Position numbers and translations under genes: made by a program. 64,000 nucleotides of DNA. Source: Domibacillus antri. Lineage in GTDB: Bacteria; Bacillota; Bacilli; Bacillales; Domibacillaceae. The stretch is from positions 305,099-369,098 of the forward strand of contig NZ_MSDU01000008.1 in assembly GCF_001936625.1 (NCBI RefSeq), in the 5' to 3' direction. Numbering within the stretch: the first letter of the stretch is position 1; every line of letters begins with the position of its first letter. Positions 1-10,830 of the stretch are shown here, piece by piece. The notes under the pieces were generated by a model. It was not told the DNA's origin. It made no database searches and saw only the letters and a list, made by a program, of their open reading frames with translations.

Positions 1-142
1 TACAGCGTTCGGTCAAAACAGATAGTAAAACTAACGTACACATCAGGATTCACCTTATTGAATACATCTTATCATACGTTTTTTTCAGGGTCAACTTACA
101 ATCCCCAAAATAAATCAGAAAATTAAAAATATATCTTTTGTC

Positions 143-1915
143 TTATTTTGCCGTCTGGCTAATGCGTAAATGAAGCTCTTCCAGCTGGGCATCAGACACT
201 TCACCCGGCGCATTTGTTAACACGCATGACGCGCTCGCCGTTTTCGGGAATGCAATCGTATCACGCAGGTTTGTGCGGCCGGCAAGCAGCATTACCATGC
301 GGTCAAGACCAAGGGCAATTCCGCCGTGCGGAGGTGTTCCGTATTCAAATGCTTCAAGCAGGAAGCCGAATTGCTCTTTTGCCTGTTCTTCTGTAAAACC
401 GAGCAATTTAAACATTTTTTCTTGAATATCACGCTCAAAAATACGAATCGATCCGCCGCCAAGCTCATAGCCGTTTAAGACAATATCATAGGCTTGCGCA
501 CGGACAGCACCCGGATCAGATTCCAGTTTGTCTAAATCTTCACGCGCAGGCATGGTGAATGGATGGTGCGCCGCATAGTAACGTCCTTCTTCTTCGTCGT
601 ACTCAAGAAGCGGCCAATCTGTCACCCATAGGAAATTGTATTTTGATTCATCGATCATGCCAAGTTCTTTCCCGAGTTTCAAGCGAAGCGCGCCAAGCGC
701 ATCTGCAACCACTTGTTTTTTATCCGCTACAAACAAGATCAAATCGCCTGTTTTCGCACCGGCTGTTTCAAGCAATTTCGCCTGCTCTTCTTCTGTAAAG
801 AATTTAAGAATCGGGCTCTTCATGCCGTCTTCTTCAACTTTAATCCATGCGAGTCCTTTTGCACCGTAGATGGCCGCAAATTCAGTGAGATGATCGATGT
901 CTTTACGTGAATACTTCTCGCCTCCGCCTGGTACGCACAACGCTTTTACCTGGCCGCCTGATTCAACAACCTGTGCGAATACTTTAAAACCGGAACCTCG
1001 GACCACATCCGCCATGTCAATCAGTTCAAGGCCAAAACGGGTATCCGGCTTATCGGAGCCAAAACGGTTCATCGCTTCATCATAAGTCATGCGTTGGAAT
1101 GCATCCGTAATGTCAACGTTTTTCACGCGTTTAACCACTTTTTTCAGCATTTCTTCCGTCATTTGCATAATGTCTTCCTGGCTCATAAAGCTTGTTTCAA
1201 TATCGACTTGTGTGAACTCAGGCTGACGGTCCGCGCGCAAATCTTCATCGCGGAAGCAGCGGGCAATTTGGTAATAACGATCGACACCGGATACCATTAA
1301 GAGCTGCTTGAAAATTTGCGGCGACTGCGGCAAGGCATAAAACTCGCCTGGATGAACGCGGCTCGGTACTAAGTAATCACGCGCGCCTTCCGGTGTTGAT
1401 TTCGTTAAAATAGGCGTTTCCACATCAAGGAACCCATTGTCATCCAAATAGTCGCGGATCGTTTTTGTCACATCGCTGCGCATTTTCAGCGTATCGAACA
1501 TCACCGGACGGCGAAGATCGATATAGCGGTATTTCAAACGGACATCTTCGTTTACTTCTGTTCCGTCTTCCACCATGAACGGCGGAGTCTTTGCTTCACT
1601 CAAAACGTTAATTTCGGTTACATGCACTTCAATTGTACCTGTATAAATGTTTTCGTTTACTGTTTCAGGGTCCCGTTTAACGATGGTCCCTTTTACATCC
1701 AGCACATACTCATTGCGCACTTTTTCCGCTATCGCAAGGGCTTCTGCTGAAATTTCTGGATTGAAGACGATTTGCATAATACCCGTGCGGTCGCGCAAAT
1801 CGATGAAAATCACGCTTCCTAGGTCACGGCGGCGCTGCACCCATCCTTTTAATGTTACTTCCTGTCCAATATGTTCTTCTGTCATTTCACCGTTATAAAA
1901 CGTGCGTCCAAACAT
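143..1915 (-). CDS. aspS: Aspartyl-tRNA synthetase
   Basis: Class II aminoacyl-tRNA synthetase that charges tRNA-Asp in the cytoplasm. The 590-residue protein has the N-terminal OB-fold anticodon domain (begins [10 protein letters not shown], with [20 protein letters not shown] near residues 25-44). The catalytic core carries motif 2 ([20 protein letters not shown]) and motif 3 ([15 protein letters not shown]) near the C-terminus, with the long bacterial insertion between them. Length equals the usual bacterial AspRS. The ATG directly follows the hisS stop codon, with GGAGGCGA just upstream, so the two are co-transcribed and share the hisS T-box leader. The 142 bases after its stop are AT-rich and show no convincing terminator. 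Confidence 0.97.
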   Translation of the reverse strand: MFGRTFYNGEMTEEHIGQEVTLKGWVQRRRDLGSVIFIDLRDRTGIMQIVFNPEISAEALAIAEKVRNEYVLDVKGTIVKRDPETVNENIYTGTIEVHVTEINVLSEAKTPPFMVEDGTEVNEDVRLKYRYIDLRRPVMFDTLKMRSDVTKTIRDYLDDNGFLDVETPILTKSTPEGARDYLVPSRVHPGEFYALPQSPQIFKQLLMVSGVDRYYQIARCFRDEDLRADRQPEFTQVDIETSFMSQEDIMQMTEEMLKKVVKRVKNVDITDAFQRMTYDEAMNRFGSDKPDTRFGLELIDMADVVRGSGFKVFAQVVESGGQVKALCVPGGGEKYSRKDIDHLTEFAAIYGAKGLAWIKVEEDGMKSPILKFFTEEEQAKLLETAGAKTGDLILFVADKKQVVADALGALRLKLGKELGMIDESKYNFLWVTDWPLLEYDEEEGRYYAAHHPFTMPAREDLDKLESDPGAVRAQAYDIVLNGYELGGGSIRIFERDIQEKMFKLLGFTEEQAKEQFGFLLEAFEYGTPPHGGIALGLDRMVMLLAGRTNLRDTIAFPKTASASCVLTNAPGEVSDAQLEELHLRISQTAK

Positions 1916-3193
1916 TTAGTTCGCCTCCATTTTTGTTTTTACGTATTGTGCAAGCTCGTTTAACGGAACATTTTCCTGTGAGCCTGCTGCCATGTCTTTC
2001 ACCGTAATCCGGTTTTCTGCCAGTTCATCTTCACCAAGAATAGCCGTGAAACGGGCATTTTGACGGTCGGATGCTTTCAATTGTGCTTTCATTTTCCGGT
2101 CCTGATAGTCACGGTCTGCAGATAAACCAGCTGTACGAAGCTGGTGGACGAGCGCAACCGATCGATCTTTTGCTTCCTCGCCGAGTGCAACGATGTAGCA
2201 GTCCAATCCGTTATCTAGCGGCCATTTAATTCCTTCCGCTTCCATTGCGGCTATAAAGCGCTCAATGCTGAAAGCAAATCCGATTCCTGGTGAATCCGGT
2301 CCGCCAAGATCCTGCACAAGACCGTTGTACCGTCCCCCGCCGCATAAAGTAGTAATGGCACCGAATCCTTCCGCTTCGCTCATCACTTCAAACGCTGTAT
2401 GATTGTAATAATCAAGTCCGCGAACAAGCTTCGGATCAATTGTATAGGAAATACCGAGTCCGTCAAGATAACCCGTTACTTTGCTGAAATAGGTTTTGGA
2501 CTCTTCATTTAAATAATCGAGAATGGACGGCGCTGTTCCCATTAACTCATGATCCCTGTCTTTTTTGCAGTCCAGAATACGAAGCGGATTTTGCGCCAGA
2601 CGCGTCTGGCAGTCGGCACAAAATTCGCCAATCCGCGGTTCAAAATGAGCGATTAACGCTGCGCGGTGCGCATTTCGGCTTTCCGCATCGCCAAGTGAAT
2701 TGATCACAAGGTTCAGCTTTTTTAATCCCGCTGATTTGTAAATATCCATGACAAGCGCGATCACTTCCGCATCGATTGCCGGGTCTTCACTTCCGATTGC
2801 TTCGACGCCAAACTGAACAAACTGGCGGTAGCGGCCAGATTGCGGACGCTCGTAGCGGAACATCGGACCTGTGTAGAACAATTTTACCGGCTGATCGGGA
2901 ATACCGAACATTTTGTTTTCAACAAACGAACGGACAACTGCTGCGGTTCCTTCGGGGCGAAGAGTTAAACTTCTTTCCCCCCGGTCTTCAAACGTATACA
3001 TTTCTTTTTGAACGATATCGGTCGTGTCACCGACGCTCCGTTTAAAGAGTTCTGTATGTTCAAAAATTGGTGTGCGGATTTCTTTGTAATGGTAACGGCG
3101 GCATACTTCTTTTGCAATTGATTCGATATACTGCCATTTTTCCGACTGTCCGGGCAAAATGTCCTGCGTTCCGCGCGGAATTTTCACTGACAT
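1916..3193 (-). CDS. hisS: Histidyl-tRNA synthetase
   Basis: Class II synthetase that charges tRNA-His. Visible signatures are [11 protein letters not shown] at the N-terminus, motif 2 ([17 protein letters not shown]), the histidine-specific [15 protein letters not shown] and motif 3 ([11 protein letters not shown]), followed by the C-terminal anticodon-binding domain. I choose the ATG at 3193 (MSVKIPRG, 425 aa) because the AAGGAGGA site sits 7 bases before it; the ATG at 3199 nearly touches that site. It is first in a hisS-aspS operon controlled by a T-box leader. B. subtilis, as I recall it, has an amidase gene (yrvJ) between dtd and hisS; none is present here. Confidence 0.97.
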   Translation of the reverse strand: MSVKIPRGTQDILPGQSEKWQYIESIAKEVCRRYHYKEIRTPIFEHTELFKRSVGDTTDIVQKEMYTFEDRGERSLTLRPEGTAAVVRSFVENKMFGIPDQPVKLFYTGPMFRYERPQSGRYRQFVQFGVEAIGSEDPAIDAEVIALVMDIYKSAGLKKLNLVINSLGDAESRNAHRAALIAHFEPRIGEFCADCQTRLAQNPLRILDCKKDRDHELMGTAPSILDYLNEESKTYFSKVTGYLDGLGISYTIDPKLVRGLDYYNHTAFEVMSEAEGFGAITTLCGGGRYNGLVQDLGGPDSPGIGFAFSIERFIAAMEAEGIKWPLDNGLDCYIVALGEEAKDRSVALVHQLRTAGLSADRDYQDRKMKAQLKASDRQNARFTAILGEDELAENRITVKDMAAGSQENVPLNELAQYVKTKMEAN

Positions 3194-3201
3194 GTTCATT
3201 C

Positions 3202-3511
3202 CTCCTTATGTACCGGCACATAAAAAAACTTCCATCCCTGCGAATATTTGCAGGGACGGAAGTTTTCCGCGGTGCCACCCTCGTTAAAGCCGGAGCTTTC
3301 ACTTTTTTGATAACGCAATACGCGGTTTTTCCTACTGCCTTTCAGAAAAACGCCTCGGAAGTGTCTGTTCATGAAGGCGTACCGTAAATGCTCTCAGTCA
3401 AGGCATTTTTCTCTGTCCGGCCGGTTTTTCATTACTTTTCTTCGTCTTAGGCTTTATATTCATTCATAATCAAAAGCTGCATACGTGACATCCTGCAGAC
3501 CTGATGAAAAA
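3202..3511 (-). promoter_or_regulatory. T-box riboswitch leader of hisS-aspS
   Basis: The minus strand carries the T-box bulge sequence AGGGTGGCACCGCGG (3267-3281). It is followed by a strong terminator stem, CTTCCGTCCCTGC paired with GCAGGGATGGAAG (about 3228-3264), and a U-run. Upstream a Stem I can be drawn: GCCU/AGGC at the base, CGAAG/CUUC-CG, then a specifier loop with AGUA on the 5' side and GAA on the 3' side (the loop E motif), closed by AUGAA/UUCAU. The 3' side of the loop reads GAACAGACA followed by CUUC. It contains GAC (Asp) overlapping CAC (His) at 3361-3365. Uncharged tRNA is expected to favour antitermination. Confidence 0.9.
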
Positions 3512-3540
3512 ATTATAAAAAACTTTTGTCTGTTTTTCAA
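3512..3540 (-). promoter_or_regulatory. Sigma-A promoter of hisS-aspS
   Basis: TTGAAA at 3535-3540, a 17-bp spacer, and TATAAT at 3512-3517 on the minus strand. It lies between the dtd stop and the T-box leader, so hisS-aspS has its own start separate from rel-dtd. Confidence 0.8.
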
Positions 3541-3547
3541 GCGCGTT

Positions 3548-3991
3548 TTATTGTTTGCTGTCGAGAATTAATGTCACCGGACCGTCATTTACGAGCGAAA
3601 CATCCATCATCGCACCGAATACACCGGTTTCGACGCAAACTCCTTTTTCGCGGAGCAGACCATTAAACTGTTCATACAATACAATTGCCTGTTCACCGCC
3701 GGCAGCCTGCATAAAATTCGGACGGCGCCCTTTTTTGCAGTCACCATACAACGTAAACTGCGAAATCGAGAGAATGGAACCTCCGCGGTCAAGCAGTGAT
3801 TCATTCAATTTGCCGGTTTCGTCTTCAAATATGCGTAAGTTGACAATTTTGTCGGCAAGCCAGACAGCATCTTTTTCTGTATCGTCATGCGTGACCCCGA
3901 CGAGCAGGACGAGACCTGATTCAATTTGACCCTTGATTTCTCCATTCACTGATACGGATGCTTGTTTACTTCGCTGCAACACGACTTTCAA
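3548..3991 (-). CDS. dtd: D-aminoacyl-tRNA deacylase
   Basis: Removes D-amino acids such as D-Tyr mischarged to tRNA. The DTD fold is recognisable from [14 protein letters not shown] at the start, the [10 protein letters not shown] motif near residue 80, and the [21 protein letters not shown]-terminal signature (Gly-cisPro equivalent region NDGPVT). I choose the TTG at 3991 (147 aa): AAGGTG lies 6 bases upstream, and the length then matches the family. A TTG at 4006, directly behind the rel stop codon, would add five unsupported residues. It is co-transcribed with rel, as in other Bacillaceae. Confidence 0.92.
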   Translation of the reverse strand: MKVVLQRSKQASVSVNGEIKGQIESGLVLLVGVTHDDTEKDAVWLADKIVNLRIFEDETGKLNESLLDRGGSILSISQFTLYGDCKKGRRPNFMQAAGGEQAIVLYEQFNGLLREKGVCVETGVFGAMMDVSLVNDGPVTLILDSKQ

Positions 3992-4006
3992 TGAAAACAC
4001 CTTCAA

Positions 4007-6205
4007 TCAATTCATAATACGGCGGACCGAATAAATATCCGGTATCTGTTTCACACGCTCCACCACTTTTTGTAAATGATTCACGTTTCGGATGAAGATC
4101 GACATATCGATTTTCGCCATTTTATTGCGGTCAGACCGTCCTGAAACCGCGGAAATATTGGTTTTGGTTTCGCTGACTGCCTGCAGCACTTCATTGAGAA
4201 GCCCTTGCCGGTCATAGCCTGAAATTTCAATATCCACAAGATATTCTTTTTGATTGGCCGCGCCGGATTCCCATTCAACTGAGATAAGTCGGTTTTCCGC
4301 ATCATCATCAGCCGAGACGTTCGGACAGTCTTCCCGGTGGACCGAAACGCCGCGCCCTTTCGTAATATAACCGACAATATCATCGCCCGGCACCGGATTG
4401 CAGCAGCGTGACAGGCGGATTAATAAGTTATCAATGCCTTTTACTGTCACACCCGCATTTTTCTTCTGTGCAGATGGATTCGGCGGTGCTTTAATTTCTT
4501 TGACGACCTCTTGAATGGCCGCTTCCTGATCACGCTGCTTCCGCAATTTCTCCGTCAGCCGGTTTGCTACTTGCAGTGCGGTCACTCCGTTGTATCCGAC
4601 AGCCGCATACATATCTTCTTCATTTAAAAAATTGAATTTTTCGGCAACTCGTTTTAAGTTTTGCTGCGTCATGACGTCTTTTACGTCAAATTCCATGTTT
4701 TTTATTTCACGCTCGATCATATCGCGGCCTTTTTCGACGTTTTCTTCCCGGTTTTGCTTCTTGAAAAACTGGCGGATTTTATTTTTCGCCTGCGACGTCT
4801 GTGCCATTTTAATCCAGTCTTTGCTCGGACCGTATGAATGCTTCGATGTGAGCACTTCCATAATATCGCCGGTTTTCAGTTTATAATCGAGCGTGACCAT
4901 TTTACCGTTTACTTTCGCACCGATCGTTTTATTGCCGATTTCTGAATGAATACGGTACGCAAAATCAATCGGGACAGAACCGGCCGGCAGCTCCAGCACA
5001 TCCCCTTTTGGTGTAAAGACAAATACCAGATCGGAAAACAAATCAATTTTCAGCGATTCCATAAATTCTTCGGCATCCTGCGAATCATTCTGGAAATCCA
5101 AAATTTCACGAAACCACGTCATTTTCTTTTCAAATGATGCATTTTCATCTACCGTACGGCCTTCTTTATACGCCCAATGCGCGGCGACCCCGAACTCGGC
5201 AATGCGGTGCATGTCCTGCGTACGGATCTGTACTTCAAGCGGATCACCTTTTGGCCCGATCACCGTTGTATGAAGCGACTGGTACATATTCGTTTTCGGC
5301 ATGGCAATATAGTCTTTAAAGCGGCCTGGCATCGGCTTCCAGCACGTGTGGATAATCCCGAGGGCAGCGTAGCAGTCTTTTATACTGTCGACCACAATAC
5401 GGACCGCCAGCAAATCATAAATTTCATTAAATTGCTTATGCTGCTTTGTCATTTTCTGGTAAATACTGTAAATGTGTTTTGGCCGGCCGGAAATCTCCGC
5501 TTGAATGTCCATATGGTCAAGGCGGATACGCATTTCATCTATGACATCGTCCAAATATTGCTCACGCTCAGCCCGCTTTCGTTTCATTAAATTGACAATC
5601 CGGTAATACTGCTGCGGATTTAAATAACGAAGTGCTGTATCCTCGAGTTCCCATTTAATTTTTGACATTCCGAGACGATGGGCAAGCGGCGCAAAAATTT
5701 CCAGCGTTTCGTTCGATATACGACGCTGCTTTTCCTGCGGCAAATGTTTCAATGTCCGCATATTGTGGAGACGATCCGCAAGTTTAATTAAAATCACCCG
5801 GATATCCTGCGCCATCGCCACAAACATTTTCCGATGATTTTCTGCCTGCTGCTCTTCTTTTGACTTATATTTAATTTTCCCGAGCTTTGTTACACCATCG
5901 ACAAGCATCGCGACTTCCGCATTAAATACATCCGTTAAATCCTGCAGCGTAACGTCTGTATCCTCTACTACATCGTGTAAAAAGCCGGCTGCCACCGTCG
6001 CCGGATCCATTTCTAAATCAGCTAAAATACCGGCTACTTGAATGGGATGAATGATATACGGCTCACCGGATTTGCGGAATTGATGCTTATGCGCTTCTTT
6101 CGCGTATTCATATGCTTTCCGGACAAATTCGACATGCTCCTCGTTCAAATAGGCACGGGTCCGGTCAATGACCTGGTCGGCGGTCAATATCTGGTCTTTC
6201 GCCAT
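4007..6205 (-). CDS. rel: Bifunctional (p)ppGpp synthetase/hydrolase, RSH family
   Basis: Makes and degrades the stringent-response alarmone (p)ppGpp. The domains in order are: an HD hydrolase domain at about residues 50-155, with HDVVEDT intact, so hydrolysis should be active; a synthetase domain at about 235-345 ([30 protein letters not shown]); TGS at about 390-450; a helical and zinc-finger region with [17 protein letters not shown]; and a C-terminal ACT domain. The length of 732 aa matches the B. subtilis protein (734 aa). It lies between apt and dtd in conserved order, with a terminator between apt and rel. Confidence 0.97.
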   Translation of the reverse strand: MAKDQILTADQVIDRTRAYLNEEHVEFVRKAYEYAKEAHKHQFRKSGEPYIIHPIQVAGILADLEMDPATVAAGFLHDVVEDTDVTLQDLTDVFNAEVAMLVDGVTKLGKIKYKSKEEQQAENHRKMFVAMAQDIRVILIKLADRLHNMRTLKHLPQEKQRRISNETLEIFAPLAHRLGMSKIKWELEDTALRYLNPQQYYRIVNLMKRKRAEREQYLDDVIDEMRIRLDHMDIQAEISGRPKHIYSIYQKMTKQHKQFNEIYDLLAVRIVVDSIKDCYAALGIIHTCWKPMPGRFKDYIAMPKTNMYQSLHTTVIGPKGDPLEVQIRTQDMHRIAEFGVAAHWAYKEGRTVDENASFEKKMTWFREILDFQNDSQDAEEFMESLKIDLFSDLVFVFTPKGDVLELPAGSVPIDFAYRIHSEIGNKTIGAKVNGKMVTLDYKLKTGDIMEVLTSKHSYGPSKDWIKMAQTSQAKNKIRQFFKKQNREENVEKGRDMIEREIKNMEFDVKDVMTQQNLKRVAEKFNFLNEEDMYAAVGYNGVTALQVANRLTEKLRKQRDQEAAIQEVVKEIKAPPNPSAQKKNAGVTVKGIDNLLIRLSRCCNPVPGDDIVGYITKGRGVSVHREDCPNVSADDDAENRLISVEWESGAANQKEYLVDIEISGYDRQGLLNEVLQAVSETKTNISAVSGRSDRNKMAKIDMSIFIRNVNHLQKVVERVKQIPDIYSVRRIMN

Positions 6206-6261
6206 ATGCTTTGTTCACCTTCGCCCTTTCCGAAAAAAACTAATTGTTCTTATTATCGAAA

Positions 6262-6299
6262 AAAAAGCGCAGGATGTAAAGCTATCCTGCACTTTTTTT
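6262..6299 (-). terminator. Terminator after apt
   Basis: On the minus strand GCAGGAT pairs with ATCCTGC around a short loop (6269-6290), with A-runs on one side and U-runs on the other. It ends the recJ-apt transcript before rel and could work in both directions. Confidence 0.8.
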
Positions 6300-6323
6300 A
6301 TACATCGGGCGGAATTTGTCGAA

Positions 6324-6839
6324 TCAATCATATGGAATAATGGTTAAAATGTCGTATCCATCCAAATTCGCGCGTCCGTTTAAGTAATTTAATTCAATTA
6401 AGAAAGCAATGCCGGCAACGACCCCGCCAAGCTGCTCGACCAGTTTGATCGTGGCGTCAATCGTTCCGCCTGTCGCCAGAAGATCGTCTGTAATTAATAC
6501 ACGCTGGCCCGGTTTGACAGCATCTTTATGAATCGTCAATACATCTTTTCCATATTCAAGGCCATATTCTACTTTAATCGTTTCACGCGGCAGTTTGCCT
6601 TCTTTACGGACCGGCGCAAAGCCTACACCGAGTGAATACGCAACCGGACAGCCGACAATAAAGCCGCGTGCTTCCGGACCGACAACGAGATCAACTTCTT
6701 TTTCACGTGCATACGCTACAATTTGATCCGTCGCATATCGGAATGCGTCGCCATTGTCCATTAAAGGCGTAATATCTTTAAATTGAATGCCGGGCTTTGG
6801 CCAGTCCGGTACAATTTTAATATAGTCTCTTAAGTTCAT
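6324..6839 (-). CDS. apt: Adenine phosphoribosyltransferase
   Basis: Salvages adenine to AMP using PRPP. The PRPP-binding signature [16 protein letters not shown] is present, together with [21 protein letters not shown]. The start is the ATG at 6839 ([18 protein letters not shown], 171 aa), which has GGGAGGA upstream. This ATG overlaps the recJ stop codon in an ATGA tetranucleotide, which implies translational coupling. The recJ-apt-rel order is typical of Bacillaceae. Confidence 0.96.
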   Translation of the reverse strand: MNLRDYIKIVPDWPKPGIQFKDITPLMDNGDAFRYATDQIVAYAREKEVDLVVGPEARGFIVGCPVAYSLGVGFAPVRKEGKLPRETIKVEYGLEYGKDVLTIHKDAVKPGQRVLITDDLLATGGTIDATIKLVEQLGGVVAGIAFLIELNYLNGRANLDGYDILTIIPYD

Positions 6840-9181
6840 TTCGTCAGTTCCTCCCTGTGTACAGCCGGCTGTTTCATCCATTCATCTATCGTATCCTTCA
6901 ATTCACGATAAGATGAATATAAAAGCTTTTGTTCAAGATCGTACTGCTTCTGCTTACGGTTGTATGCAGGCGATTCACTTAAATCCCGCTTTTCCGACCC
7001 TTTTTGCACTTCAATCTTTCCATCGTTTATTTTAACAAATCCAAGCTCAAAAAACACCTTTGACATGAATCGGACCGCATCATAGGACCAGCCTTGCTTT
7101 TTGGCAAGCAGTTCACCATAATTTTTTACATCAAATGAGCCTCTCTGCAATAAAAAGGCATAGTAGTGCTTGAAATGATCGCGCGTGGGCATCGTACTGA
7201 AAAAGTGGCTTTCCTGGCTGTTAAAATGCGCATAAATACGCGCCGGATTTTTTCCGGCGAGAATGTTCCGCATCATGGATTCCTCTTCCGGGAGATCTAA
7301 AAAAACAATATTTTTTTCATCAATAGCAAGCGCTGAAGCATCTTCCAATGTTTTTACCGTAATAATGGAAGGATCTGCTGATTCTGCTGAAAAAGCAATG
7401 CCCAGCCGCTTGTCCGGCACTTCATTGTACCATTTTGATGCCGGCTGTCCGCCACGCATATCAAACAACTGAACCTCATCGACACGCATATCCCGAAGCA
7501 TTAGCTGGGGCCGCCTCATATTATTCCACTCATTGATGGACAGTTCACCTATGACCGACACGTCAGATGTTTTCGCAACGTGATCCGCGTAGTCACCCAT
7601 GCCGAATCCGACACAATCAATCGTTTGCCCATCCTGTTCAAGCACCACTTTTAAATGGGTTTGATTCGCCCCTATTTTCTTCATAGAGGAAACTTTGGCC
7701 TCTTTAATGAAAAAGAGCGGTTTCGGATTATTCATGCCGAATGGAGCAAGCTTGTTCAAATCTTCAATGGTCTGCACCGTCACATCGGTAAGATTCGCTT
7801 CTGCATCGATATTGATGACCGGTATAAAATCTTCCTCTGTCAACATTTCATTGGCGATTTTAACCATTCTTGTCCTCAGCTCGTCCACATCATCAATCGC
7901 CAATGTCATACCGGCCGCCATCGGGTGACCGCCAAAATGCGGCAAAATGTCACGGCATGCCGATAAACTTTGAAACAAATCAAATCCTTTTATGCTGCGG
8001 GCCGATCCTTTCGCAATGCCTTTTTCACTGTCAAAGCCAAGCACGATCGACGGCCGGTAAAAGGTATCGGTCAACCGAGAAGCGACAATACCGACAACAC
8101 CCGGATTCCAGCCTTCTTTTCCAACGATAATGACCGGATATTGATCCGGTGGAAAATCGCGGTTCACGATGTCAATCGCTTCTTTCGCCATCTCATTCAC
8201 AATGGACTGCCGCTCTTTATTCATCGCATCAATTTCTTCGGCGAGCATGAGCGCTTCATCCATATCTTCGGTCATCATCAAATCGGCCGCCGGTCCCGCA
8301 TCATCAAGCCGCCCGGCCGCATTAATACGCGGTCCAATCGTAAAGCCCACAGTTTCTTCGTTTATCGATGACTGCTCTGTACCAGCCTGCCTGCAAAGCG
8401 CCACGATTCCCGGACGTTCGGACTTCCGAAGCGCTGAAATTCCATTTTTTGCTATCAATCTATTTTCACCGTTTAATGGCACCAGGTCGGCAATGGTGCC
8501 AATCGCGGCCAGATCCAGTAAATGTTCCGGCACAAATCCATAAAGAGCGTGCGCTACTTTAAAAGCTACGCCAACGCCTGCCAGATAACCAAACGGATAC
8601 GACCCGTCCGGATGCTTTGGATGAATAATCGCCAGTGCTTCCGGCAGTTCAGGCCCCGGTTCATGATGGTCCGTAATGATGAGGTCAATGCCGATTTCTT
8701 TCGCCACCCGCGCTTCGTGAACAGCTGCAATACCGGTATCAACGGTGATAATTAACCCGAATCCCATCTCTTTTGCGTTACGAAATGCCTGTTCATTTGG
8801 CCCGTATCCTTCAGTAAACCGGTTCGGTATGTAATACTCCGCCTGTATACCATGATCGCGGAGTGCTGTCAGCAATACCGACGTGCTGCTCACGCCATCA
8901 GCATCGTAATCGCCAAAGACGAGAACAGGTTCGCCCTGTTCTTTCGCCTGTCTGATCCGCTCAATTGCTTTATCCATATCTTTTAAAAGATATGGATCGT
9001 GAAATGAAACGCCTTCTTCAAACAAAAACGCACGTGCTTCTTCTTCGTTGTCAATGCCGCGGCCTAAAAGTAACGATGCGGCAAGGGGACTCGTTCCAAC
9101 TTTCGCCGCAAATTCTTCACTTTTTTGCCGGTCAATGTCACGGATCACCCAGCGCATTTTCGATTTCAACATAAATTTCAC
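6836..9181 (-). CDS. recJ: Single-stranded-DNA-specific 5'-3' exonuclease RecJ
   Basis: RecJ degrades 5'-tailed single-stranded DNA in recombination and mismatch repair. The DHH phosphoesterase motifs are visible: [14 protein letters not shown] (about residue 90), [18 protein letters not shown], and the DHHA1 region [12 protein letters not shown]. An OB-fold and a Firmicute-specific C-terminal extension follow, giving 781 aa, similar to B. subtilis RecJ (786). Coupled to apt through a 4-base overlap. The start at 9181 ([11 protein letters not shown]) is kept, although an internal Met is also possible. Confidence 0.96.
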   Translation of the reverse strand: MKFMLKSKMRWVIRDIDRQKSEEFAAKVGTSPLAASLLLGRGIDNEEEARAFLFEEGVSFHDPYLLKDMDKAIERIRQAKEQGEPVLVFGDYDADGVSSTSVLLTALRDHGIQAEYYIPNRFTEGYGPNEQAFRNAKEMGFGLIITVDTGIAAVHEARVAKEIGIDLIITDHHEPGPELPEALAIIHPKHPDGSYPFGYLAGVGVAFKVAHALYGFVPEHLLDLAAIGTIADLVPLNGENRLIAKNGISALRKSERPGIVALCRQAGTEQSSINEETVGFTIGPRINAAGRLDDAGPAADLMMTEDMDEALMLAEEIDAMNKERQSIVNEMAKEAIDIVNRDFPPDQYPVIIVGKEGWNPGVVGIVASRLTDTFYRPSIVLGFDSEKGIAKGSARSIKGFDLFQSLSACRDILPHFGGHPMAAGMTLAIDDVDELRTRMVKIANEMLTEEDFIPVINIDAEANLTDVTVQTIEDLNKLAPFGMNNPKPLFFIKEAKVSSMKKIGANQTHLKVVLEQDGQTIDCVGFGMGDYADHVAKTSDVSVIGELSINEWNNMRRPQLMLRDMRVDEVQLFDMRGGQPASKWYNEVPDKRLGIAFSAESADPSIITVKTLEDASALAIDEKNIVFLDLPEEESMMRNILAGKNPARIYAHFNSQESHFFSTMPTRDHFKHYYAFLLQRGSFDVKNYGELLAKKQGWSYDAVRFMSKVFFELGFVKINDGKIEVQKGSEKRDLSESPAYNRKQKQYDLEQKLLYSSYRELKDTIDEWMKQPAVHREELTK

Positions 9182-9231
9182 CCCATAACTTTCTCATTAT
9201 AAGTCTCACACTTCTAAAAGACAACAACAAG

Positions 9232-9283
9232 AAAAAACCGGCTGCAATACGAATAGATATCCGTTTTTGCAGCCGGTTTTTTT
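9232..9283 (-). terminator. Terminator after lapA
   Basis: Perfect 10-bp stem of CCGGCTGCAA (9238-9247) with TTGCAGCCGG (9267-9276), flanked by A and T runs on both sides. On the minus strand it separates lapA from recJ. Confidence 0.85.
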
Positions 9284-9615
9284 TATTCACCATCCGGAAT
9301 CAGCCGTGTCGAGTCTGCTTCCGGCAAGACCGTTTCACGATGTTCACTCTTTAATTCCTGTATTTCTTTTTTCAGCTGTTCATTCTGGCGGAACAGCTCT
9401 TTATTTTGACGCTTCAACACGAGCGTCCGGAACAAGCTGAACATAAAAATCGCCAGGCCGCCCAATAACACTGAAAATAAAATGACAAGAATCAGCGGCC
9501 ACTGAGCGCTGCCGAATAAATAGTTGACCGAAACAGGATCCACATTAATAACGGCAAAAACAGCAATAATTAAAGCAAAAATAAATCCTAGAATAAGCGT
9601 TGTTTGTGTTTTCAT
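9283..9615 (-). CDS. LapA-family small membrane protein
   Basis: A 110-residue protein with two hydrophobic helices (about residues 5-25 and 38-62) separated by a short polar loop (NVDPVSVNYLFGSAQWP). A charged, probably coiled-coil tail follows (NKELFRQNEQLKKEIQELKSE). This is the DUF1049/LapA layout, and the position beside recJ corresponds to B. subtilis yrvD. LapA has an LPS-assembly role in Gram-negatives; the function in Gram-positives is unknown. A GTTTTA-N15-GGGAAA arrangement upstream on the minus strand faintly resembles a sigma-B promoter. Confidence 0.8.
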   Translation of the reverse strand: MKTQTTLILGFIFALIIAVFAVINVDPVSVNYLFGSAQWPLILVILFSVLLGGLAIFMFSLFRTLVLKRQNKELFRQNEQLKKEIQELKSEHRETVLPEADSTRLIPDGE

Positions 9616-9747
9616 CTTTTATCCCCCTCCTCTCCTATACGTCTTTTCCCTTTTTCTCCTTCCATTAAAACATCTTAAAAATACTTTCTCCTTGAATTTT
9701 CATGTTGAAACCGGCACGATAGAAAGAAAAAAGAAAGCAGGAATAAT

Positions 9748-10791
9748 ATGCAGCGGTTTTATGTGGATGTGATTCAAGGCAGAGGGAGCTATTATGACCT
9801 CGGGTATCTAGCGGGAGAAAAACTGGCGGCTTCCCCTCTTTATCACGTTCATCAAAAACGGCGAAGCAAGTCGATGCGATCGTACAGTATTCATTTTCCG
9901 CAAGTCAAACAATACTTTCACAAATATGCTCCCGTCATGTGGGAAGAGTTTGAAGGGATGGCGGACGCACTGAAATGGACTATGTATGACGTCATTCATG
10001 AATACAGCGGCTTTCAGCTCGATGATGTAAACAGCGGCTGTTCAGCCATGATGAATAACGGCTTTTTTGCCCGGAATTATGACTTTCATCCAAAAACGTA
10101 TGAAGGGCGGCTTCTCTTATGGCAGCCGGATCATGGATACGCCTCCATCGGGATTAGCGGACGCATGGCCGGACGAATTGACGGGATGAATGAAAAAGGG
10201 CTCGTGATTGGTTTTCATTTCGTCAACCGGCGGCGGGCAGAAGACGGGTTTACGTGCAGCATCATTGCACGCCTCATTCTTGATACGTGTGCCACAACCG
10301 AGGAAGCCATTGATCTTTTAAATGAGATGCCCCATCGCCATTCGTTTAACTATTCTTTGTACGATGCTTCTCTTCAAAGTGCTGTCGTTGAAGCATCGCC
10401 GCGCTGTGTTCATGTTCACTATAATGCCGTATCATGTGCCAATCATTTTATATCAGAAAAGCTGCATGATGAAAACCGGTACCATACCCTTGAATCAAAA
10501 GATCGCCTTCGCACGCTTCAGCACTATGCACGTATTCCACATACAGCAGCTGATGCATACACTTTTTTCAATGATCCTTCATACGGAATTTTCAAGAAAA
10601 AATACGGCAGCTGGTCCGGCACACTTCATACAACTGTATATGAGCCGAAATCTCTGCAAGTGCTCGTTGGCATTGGTGAAAAGGCCCGTCCCATTCCACT
10701 TGATTTTAAACGATGGCTTGAGGGAGCGAGGCTGCCGGTAACGCGCATTTTGGGTGAAATTGATTCCAATGAGTTGTTCGTTCATATGTAA
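9748..10791 (+). CDS. C45-type autoproteolytic acyltransferase/hydrolase
   Basis: A 347-residue cytoplasmic protein (no signal peptide seen) resembling acyl-CoA:6-APA acyltransferase and other linear-amide C-N hydrolases of the Ntn fold. In these the chain is cut before a Cys that becomes the nucleophile. The likely site is VNSGCSAMMNN (Gly-Cys near residues 97-98), followed by FFARNYDFHP, the conserved Arg/Asn-Asp segment, and later GMNEKGLVIGFHFVN. The substrate cannot be read from sequence; peptides, acyl-homoserine lactones or beta-lactam-like amides are all family options. It is the only plus-strand gene between lapA and secDF and looks like an accessory insertion. Start ATG 9748 follows AGCAGGA. 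Confidence 0.8.
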   Translation: MQRFYVDVIQGRGSYYDLGYLAGEKLAASPLYHVHQKRRSKSMRSYSIHFPQVKQYFHKYAPVMWEEFEGMADALKWTMYDVIHEYSGFQLDDVNSGCSAMMNNGFFARNYDFHPKTYEGRLLLWQPDHGYASIGISGRMAGRIDGMNEKGLVIGFHFVNRRRAEDGFTCSIIARLILDTCATTEEAIDLLNEMPHRHSFNYSLYDASLQSAVVEASPRCVHVHYNAVSCANHFISEKLHDENRYHTLESKDRLRTLQHYARIPHTAADAYTFFNDPSYGIFKKKYGSWSGTLHTTVYEPKSLQVLVGIGEKARPIPLDFKRWLEGARLPVTRILGEIDSNELFVHM

Positions 10792-10830
10792 AAAAGAGCC
10801 GGGGCATTAGCCTGCCACAGCTCTTTTTCT
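10791..10830. terminator. Bidirectional terminator between the C45 gene and secDF
   Basis: AAAGAGC at the left pairs with GCTCTTT at the right, with a GC-rich interior and A/T runs at both ends. It can end both the plus-strand C45 gene and the minus-strand secDF. Confidence 0.75.

Noticed and set aside
1..142. Search for a terminator or gene after aspS
   Set aside because: The stretch is AT-rich without a stem plus U-run or a supported ORF; nothing is called.
3060..3302. 80-codon minus-strand ORF across the hisS leader
   Set aside because: It runs through the T-box terminator and the hisS start; structured RNA explains the sequence better than coding.
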